From assembly GCA_012729765.1 (NCBI GenBank), contig JAAYCM010000071.1, positions 1 through 37,208 on the forward strand: DNA of 37,208 bases, in the 5' to 3' direction. Numbering within the stretch: the stretch's first letter is position 1; each line of letters starts with the position of its first letter. A program made the position numbers and the translations under genes. This DNA is from Chloroflexota bacterium. GTDB taxonomy: Bacteria > Chloroflexota > Anaerolineae > Aggregatilineales > Aggregatilineaceae. Below, in pieces: positions 32,864 to 37,208 of the stretch. Below the pieces are notes generated by a model that saw only the letters and a list, made by a program, of their open reading frames with translations, was not told the origin of the DNA and searched no databases.

Positions 32864-33307
32864 CTAGGCAAGCTGCACGCTTGGGCTTGGCGGTTTGATG
32901 CTCCAGCCGTAAACCAGCAGACTGTAATCGATCGCCAGCCCAAATTTGAGCGCCAGCGGCGTTCCGAGCCACAGCACCGGCCTGACGACTCCCTCACGCT
33001 CCAGAAAGTCGCGCAGTAGAGGGTTATAAGCGGCCTGGGTTGTCTGATCACCATAACGCAGGTCACGCGCCAGCGGACCGGGACACACCAGCCGGATGAC
33101 GGTTACGTTGGTGAAGGAACCCTCGCGGACGGGCGTTACTTCCAGGTAAGGGCGCGTCGTATTGGGACGCGCGACCGGCTCCTCGATGAAGAACACGCGT
33201 GGTTTGCGCATAAAACGCCAGGGCAGATGATCAGGGTCCTGGCTGGCGATCTCCCAGCGCTGCTGGCTGACACACACAAAATCTGTAATCGGGGCTGCCG
33301 ATGCCAT
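32864..33307 (-). pseudogene. Glycosyltransferase, N-terminal part only
   Basis: This 147-codon frame resembles the first third of a group 1 glycosyltransferase with DFVCVSQQRWEIASQDPDHL, PRVFFIEEPVARPN and LLRDFLEREGVVRPVLWLG near the domain boundary. Such proteins are about 400 residues and need a second domain that binds the nucleotide sugar; here the frame ends SIKPPSPSVQLA after the first domain. The 160 bases further on contain no continuation in any frame. It is probably a 3'-truncated remnant; an alternative is a small one-domain protein of unknown use. The DNA up to 33515 contains no other gene. Confidence 0.65.
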
Positions 33308-33515
33308 GTTTTCCTCAAAGATATTCTCGCCTGCACGGTGCGTGAGCCGGGCATGGCGGTTTGTGCCTCGAATTAAGGCGCCAAGAATCTATAGCTTGAG
33401 TGTACGAGATATGCGCGGCCCCTGCATCGGACAGAAGAGTAATCTTGGGCTACTCCCCTGTAACTACTTTGATGCATCGCGGGCCGCGCGGTTGCAAACG
33501 ACGGACCAGATCGCG

Positions 33516-34376
33516 CTAGCTGGTTACCATATCGCCGCCGTTGGGATGGATGACCTGCCCGGTAATGTAGGACGAGTCGTCCGACGCCAGGAAGACGTAG
33601 CTCGGCGCGACCTCTTCCGGCTGTCCCGCGCGGCCCATCGGCGTATCTGCCCCAAACCTGGCGACCTTGTCGGCGGGGAAAGTCGCCGGAATGAGCGGCG
33701 TCCAGATCGGGCCGGGCGCGACGGCGTTCACACGGATGCCATCTTGGGCGAGCGCCTGCGAGAGCGAGCGCGTGAAGGCGATGATCGCGCCTTTCGTGGC
33801 GGAGTAGTCGATCAGCGATGGGTTGCCCCGGTAGGCGGTGACCGAGGACGTGTTGATAATCGCGCTGCCGGCTTTGAGATGCGGCATAGCCGCTTTGGTC
33901 AGGTAGAACATCGAGAAGATATTGGTGCGGAAAGTGCTTTCGAGCTGCTCGGCTGTGATGTCCTCAATCGATTCCTGAGGATGCTGCTCGGCGGCGTTGT
34001 TGACCAGAATATCCAGCCGCCCAAATTCGCGCACGGTCTGTTCGACCGCCTGCTGGCAGAACGTTTCGTCACCGATATCGCCCCGGATCAGGATGCAGCG
34101 GCGGCCTTCCTGCTCGACCTCGCGCTTGGTATCCTGCGCGTCCTGGTCTTCGGAGAGATACACGATCGCCACGTCGGCGCTCTCGCGGGCAAAGAAAATT
34201 GCAACGGACCGCCCGATTCCGCTGTCGCCGCCGGTGATCAGCGCGACCTTGCCTTCCAGCTTGCGGCTGCCCCGGTATGTCCAATCATCCGAGCGGGGCT
34301 GCGGGGTCATTTCCGTTTCCAGGCCGGGCTGTTGATCCTGCTCTTGCGGGGGGAACTGCTGCTTCTGTTCGCTCAC
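33516..34376 (-). CDS. Short-chain dehydrogenase, general-stress type
   Basis: This protein of about 286 residues has TGGDSGIGRS for nucleotide binding, NNAAEQHP, INTSSVTAY and YSATKGAII (Ser, Tyr, Lys triad) and NGGDMVTS at the end. A Gln/Pro-rich head (about 40 residues) resembles the stress-associated YhxC/YghA-like subgroup. The GTG at 34376 was chosen because GAGGTG lies 6 bases before it; the ATG at 34394 immediately follows the T run of the terminator of the upstream DUF892 gene and has no ribosome site. The substrate is unknown. It follows the DUF892 gene and may be linked with stress tolerance. Confidence 0.87.
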   Translation of the reverse strand: MSEQKQQFPPQEQDQQPGLETEMTPQPRSDDWTYRGSRKLEGKVALITGGDSGIGRSVAIFFARESADVAIVYLSEDQDAQDTKREVEQEGRRCILIRGDIGDETFCQQAVEQTVREFGRLDILVNNAAEQHPQESIEDITAEQLESTFRTNIFSMFYLTKAAMPHLKAGSAIINTSSVTAYRGNPSLIDYSATKGAIIAFTRSLSQALAQDGIRVNAVAPGPIWTPLIPATFPADKVARFGADTPMGRAGQPEEVAPSYVFLASDDSSYITGQVIHPNGGDMVTS

Positions 34377-34394
34377 GTTTTTCACCTCAGGCAT

Positions 34395-34430
34395 AAAAAG
34401 AGGGGTGATTCAGCGTGTGCTGTCACCCCC
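34395..34430 (-). terminator. Rho-independent terminator of the DUF892 gene
   Basis: Read on the minus strand, GGGGTGA, inner CAGC-ACAC-GCTG, TCACCCC and then TCTTTTT. The T run touches the first ATG of the SDR frame, so the SDR gene must have its promoter or start inside this region or be read by leak-through. Confidence 0.82.
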
Positions 34431-34461
34431 GCTGATATCAGATGGACCGGCGTGCTCGCGC

Positions 34462-34947
34462 CTACTTGGCCTGCCGGTTCAGCCGCTCGGCAATACCGGT
34501 CAGCTTTTCGTCGGTCATGCTTTCTTCGTCCAGCGTCTGCTGGAGCAGTTGGGCCACGTCGCGGTGGCCGAGCATATTGGCATAGGTCCGCACCGAGCCA
34601 TAGCTGGCGATCTCGTAGTGCTCGACCTTCTGGGCCGACGCGATCAGCGCCGCATCGAGCGTGTCGCCCTTATCGCCTTCTTCCATCACATTCTGGCCTT
34701 CGGCGACCAAGCCCTTCATGCCTTTGCAGGCTTCACGCTTGGGCTTCTCACCCAACTGCTCGAAGACCTGCTCCAGACGCTTGATCTGCTCTTCCGTAAC
34801 CTTCAGATGCTCTTCGAAGGCTTTCTTCAACTCGTTCGAAGATGCGGCCTGACGCATCTTAGGCAGCGCTTCGGTAATCTGATGCTCGGCATCATAGATA
34901 TCCTTCAGTTCGTGAAGCAGCAGATCGTCAAGCGACTTAAGGGCCAT
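34462..34947 (-). CDS. Ferritin-like DUF892 (YciE/YciF) protein
   Basis: This 161-residue four-helix protein starts MALKSLDDLLLHELKDIYDAEHQITEALPKM, typical of DUF892/YciF. Glu/His metal-type positions include ELKDIYDAEHQI, EEHLKVTEEQI, KVEHYEIASYG and DEESMTDEKL. The family is induced by stress but its reaction is not known; iron or peroxide chemistry is assumed from the fold. Upstream, between 34948 and 35124, an inverted repeat at 35000 may be an operator. It is followed by a terminator and the stress-type SDR gene. Confidence 0.88.
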   Translation of the reverse strand: MALKSLDDLLLHELKDIYDAEHQITEALPKMRQAASSNELKKAFEEHLKVTEEQIKRLEQVFEQLGEKPKREACKGMKGLVAEGQNVMEEGDKGDTLDAALIASAQKVEHYEIASYGSVRTYANMLGHRDVAQLLQQTLDEESMTDEKLTGIAERLNRQAK

Positions 34948-34999
34948 CTCAGTTCTCCTTTTACTGGTAAATGTGATAAAAGAATCATACCGATGTTAA

Positions 35000-35018
35000 T
35001 GACCGCAAGTATCGGTCA
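35000..35018. promoter_or_regulatory. Inverted repeat upstream of the DUF892 gene
   Basis: TGACCG, 7 bases, CGGTCA is a perfect inverted repeat about 53 bases before the minus-strand start. A second, overlapping pair (ACCGAT and ATCGGT) surrounds it. It could be an operator for a stress regulator. No matching copy was found elsewhere. Confidence 0.35.
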
Positions 35019-35070
35019 GGTGGCGGGTTTTGAGGGGGGTCAGTGGAATGATTTTGGTGTGGACCGGGGA

Positions 35071-35101
35071 AAACAACGGCGGCCCGTGTTGAGCGGGCCG
35101 C
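35071..35101 (-). terminator. Rho-independent terminator of treY
   Basis: On the minus strand GCGGCCCG, loop CTCAACA, CGGGCCGC, then CGTTGTTTTCC. The stem is 8 base pairs. It starts 23 bases after the treY stop. Confidence 0.78.
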
Positions 35102-35124
35102 ATCAGCACGGTGCGAAACCGGGG

Positions 35125-37208
35125 CTAGACCTGCTGCAACAGCGCGACCGGGAAGCTCGCCAGCGCCCTGGCCAGCGGCAGACTTGCGGATTCACCCGCT
35201 TCGGCGGTTAGTATCTCGCCGGTGAACAGATTGCGATAGGTGCCGGCGAGATCGGCGGGCAGGCTCAACTGCGTCTCACCCCAGAGATCCGCGCCGGTGG
35301 GGGGGCGCTCCTGGCCACTGGTCAGGCCGACGATCAGGCACGGTGTCACGACCAGCACGGCTTCATCCGTGTAGGTGCGGGCGAACGCGCAGACATGATC
35401 GCGCCGGCTGCCGGTCGCGTCCAGCGGGCGATAGTCGCCCTCGTTGAACAGCAACTCATGATCGCGCCGGAAGTCGAGCGTTTGCGCCGTCACGTAGAGC
35501 TTGATGCGTCCATCCTGGCTGCTCTGGAGCAGCGCCCTGGCAAGCGCGAGCCGGTCCCCGTTGACCTGCCCGGCCTGGCTTCGCAGATCGTCGAGGTAGG
35601 CGCGGCGCTGATCGTAATCCACCGGGCGGCGATTGTCGGGATCGACCAGGCTGAAATCCCACAGCTCGTTGCCCTGGTAAATATCGGGCTGGCCGGGAGA
35701 GGTCAGCTTGAGCAGGGTTTGCGCCAGCGCGTTGAACTGGCCGTAGTAGGCGATCCGGCGCTGGAACGGCAGGAACGCCTCTAAGAACGGGTTTGCCTGG
35801 TTCGTATCGAGCATGCGGTGCACGAAGTCTTGCAGGGCGGCGCTGTACTCCTCGTCCGGGTTGATCCAGCTCGTATGCGTTTTGGCTTCGTTGGCGGCCT
35901 TGAGGACATAGGTTGCGATCCGCCCGCGGTAGGTTTCCATCTCGTCGGTGCCCAGATCGCCCAGCGGCCACGTCCCCAGCAAGGTCTGGTAGAGCAGATA
36001 CTCCTCGTTGCGATCGGGCACCAGCTCGCCCTCGACCAGGACTTTATGCGGCGCGTTGAGCTGCTGCCAGCGATAGATCGCTTTGGCCCAGTCGGCGGGC
36101 ATTTCCGAGAGCACATTGATACGCGCGCGCACGTCTTCGCTGCGCTTGGTATCGTGGGTCGAGCTGGCAAGCATGGCGTTCGGCCAGCGCTCGGCCCGCG
36201 CCTGATTCTGCGTGTGGAAAGTCTCGACCGTGATCCCGAACTGCTCCGGGTGTCCGCCGACTTCGTTGAGCGACACCAGGCGGTTGTAGACGTAGAAGGT
36301 TGTATCCTCGACGCTTTTTGCCATCACCGGCCCGGTGAGCTGCTGGAACTTCATCACGAAGTTGAGCACATCGCCCTGGGCGGATTCGCTGAAGCTGTCG
36401 AGGTTATTGAGCAGTAAGGTGTCGCGCACGAAACTGAAGATCAGCCGCGAGGTGCCGGGGTTGCGGCGGCGGGCATCGAGCACCGCTTCGAGGATGTACT
36501 GCCGGTCGCGCGCCGAAATTTGCTCCGGCCCGGTGATATAGGTGCGATAGATCGAGAGCGATGCGATCGTCTCGCGGATGGCATCGGTGATCCCGCTGAG
36601 GGTGAAATCGCGGTAGCGGCGGCTGTCCTCGGTGATGCGCTCCAGGCGGTGGCTCAGCGCGCGAATTTCGCTGGAGAGCGCGTCGGCCATGATCATATGC
36701 TTGGCTTCATAGACCAGCCGGTCGAAGCGCAGCGTCGCGTTGAGAAAGTCGCTGTAGATGCGGTCGAAGAGTGCCCGGTTCTGGCTGTTGACGTACAGGC
36801 CGTTGACCGCGTTCAGGAAGTCGTAGCCGGTCGTGCCATAGACTGCCCAATCGAGCGGCAGCGGCTCGGTTTCTGAGAGGATTTTCTCCGCGACGACGTA
36901 CACCGGCCAGGGCTGCCGCTCCGGGTTATCGGGATCGCAGCTCTGCGCGCACCACTGGCGCACCGCCTCGACAATCGCCTCGTCCCCGATCTCGTCTCCC
37001 TGCTCGGCCAGCCGCGCCCGCACCACGCCGATCAGGTAGCTTTCCTGAAGCTGGCGGAAGTAGGCGGTCGGGTCCCACAGCCCGTCGGGATGATCGATGC
37101 GCAGGCTGTTGATCTGGCCTGCGGCCAGCAGCCGCATCGGCAGGGTGTGCACTTCCTCGAAGACTTCGGGCAGCTCGACATGGATCGCGGCCATGTCGTT
37201 GATGTCGA
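35125..37208 (-). CDS. treY: Malto-oligosyltrehalose synthase, 5' cut by window
   Basis: The frame is open to the right edge, where it reads DINDMAAIHVELPEVFEEVH. About 694 residues are visible of a protein usually 800-950 long, so the N-terminal part of the barrel lies outside. TreY rearranges the reducing end of maltodextrin to make maltooligosyl-trehalose; TreZ then releases trehalose. Motifs: SLRIDHPDGLWDPTAYF (nucleophile Asp), VYVVAEKILSETEPLP (acid Glu), TTGYDFLNAVNGL, MLASSTHDTKRSEDVRARI and SPGQPDIYQGNELWDFSLVDPDNRRPVDY. These identify TreY firmly. It is preceded in the window only by its own gene, and treZ may be further right. A terminator follows at 35071. Confidence 0.95.
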   Translation of the reverse strand, partial: DINDMAAIHVELPEVFEEVHTLPMRLLAAGQINSLRIDHPDGLWDPTAYFRQLQESYLIGVVRARLAEQGDEIGDEAIVEAVRQWCAQSCDPDNPERQPWPVYVVAEKILSETEPLPLDWAVYGTTGYDFLNAVNGLYVNSQNRALFDRIYSDFLNATLRFDRLVYEAKHMIMADALSSEIRALSHRLERITEDSRRYRDFTLSGITDAIRETIASLSIYRTYITGPEQISARDRQYILEAVLDARRRNPGTSRLIFSFVRDTLLLNNLDSFSESAQGDVLNFVMKFQQLTGPVMAKSVEDTTFYVYNRLVSLNEVGGHPEQFGITVETFHTQNQARAERWPNAMLASSTHDTKRSEDVRARINVLSEMPADWAKAIYRWQQLNAPHKVLVEGELVPDRNEEYLLYQTLLGTWPLGDLGTDEMETYRGRIATYVLKAANEAKTHTSWINPDEEYSAALQDFVHRMLDTNQANPFLEAFLPFQRRIAYYGQFNALAQTLLKLTSPGQPDIYQGNELWDFSLVDPDNRRPVDYDQRRAYLDDLRSQAGQVNGDRLALARALLQSSQDGRIKLYVTAQTLDFRRDHELLFNEGDYRPLDATGSRRDHVCAFARTYTDEAVLVVTPCLIVGLTSGQERPPTGADLWGETQLSLPADLAGTYRNLFTGEILTAEAGESASLPLARALASFPVALLQQV

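Noticed and set aside
33424..33452. A fifth copy of the tandem element, on the minus strand
   Set aside because: TAGCCC and CCGATGC are present but the unit spacing is 19 instead of 24 and the left arms do not match.

Overview
The window is GC-rich bacterial DNA, most likely from a Chloroflexota (Anaerolineae-like) genome. This is inferred from gene content: two ATPase-less carbohydrate ABC importers, a membrane Ser/Thr kinase fused to a sulfatase-modifying-factor-like domain, a three-domain copper nitrite reductase, an FHA protein, a long-form transaldolase, TreY, and GC-rich palindromic intergenic repeats. There is no rRNA, tRNA, phage, integrase, transposase or CRISPR array. Both edges cut genes: a RiPP leader peptidase on the left and treY on the right.

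Layout. (1) 1-4741 (+) is the right part of a lasso-type RiPP cluster: B2 leader peptidase end, a 63-residue precursor with a lasso-type leader but an unusual long Gly/Asn/Lys core with two Ser-Cys-Gly-Asn-Gly repeats, an HPr-kinase-like protein, an ABC exporter and a nucleotidyltransferase-like protein. The cyclase and the leader-binding B1 protein are not in the window and may lie to the left. (2) 4681-6155 (-) holds an MpaB/DUF2236 protein and a stress-17M-like protein. (3) 6156-7579 is a decayed stretch with an MFS remnant abutting a GH43 remnant, then a hairpin repeat. (4) 7580-10950 (+) is a sugar ABC importer whose two permease genes each carry one in-frame stop. (5) 11147-13905 (+) has small membrane proteins and the kinase/FGE-like fusion. 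(6) 14052-16197 (-) has a transaldolase and a thioredoxin-reductase-like flavoprotein. (7) 16524-20111 (+) has a DUF2231 membrane protein, then a methyltransferase, FAD oxidoreductase and type III polyketide synthase operon. (8) 20476-26471 (+) is an alpha-glucoside-type importer with an unusual MalF-like permease, then an SCP2-like/glycosidase fusion. (9) 26478-29800 has a methyltransferase (-), then a Crp/Fnr regulator, two FNR-type boxes, a ferredoxin and nirK (+). (10) 30118-32345 (+) has FHA, luciferase-like and Nudix proteins. (11) 32442-37208 (-) has a small protein, a truncated glycosyltransferase, a stress SDR, a DUF892 ferritin-like protein and treY.

The most interesting signals are the RiPP precursor, which keeps a lasso leader but lacks the acidic residue needed for a canonical lasso ring; a 42-bp intergenic element made of two 18-bp units exactly 24 bp apart, found upstream of four unrelated genes, with a related single palindrome upstream of a fifth; the roughly 200-residue duplicated insertion in the MalF-like permease; the paired nonsense codons in adjacent permeases; and a denitrification module whose regulator carries the residues expected to read the boxes in front of it. 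Functions are read from motifs and family resemblance by eye; no database search was run.
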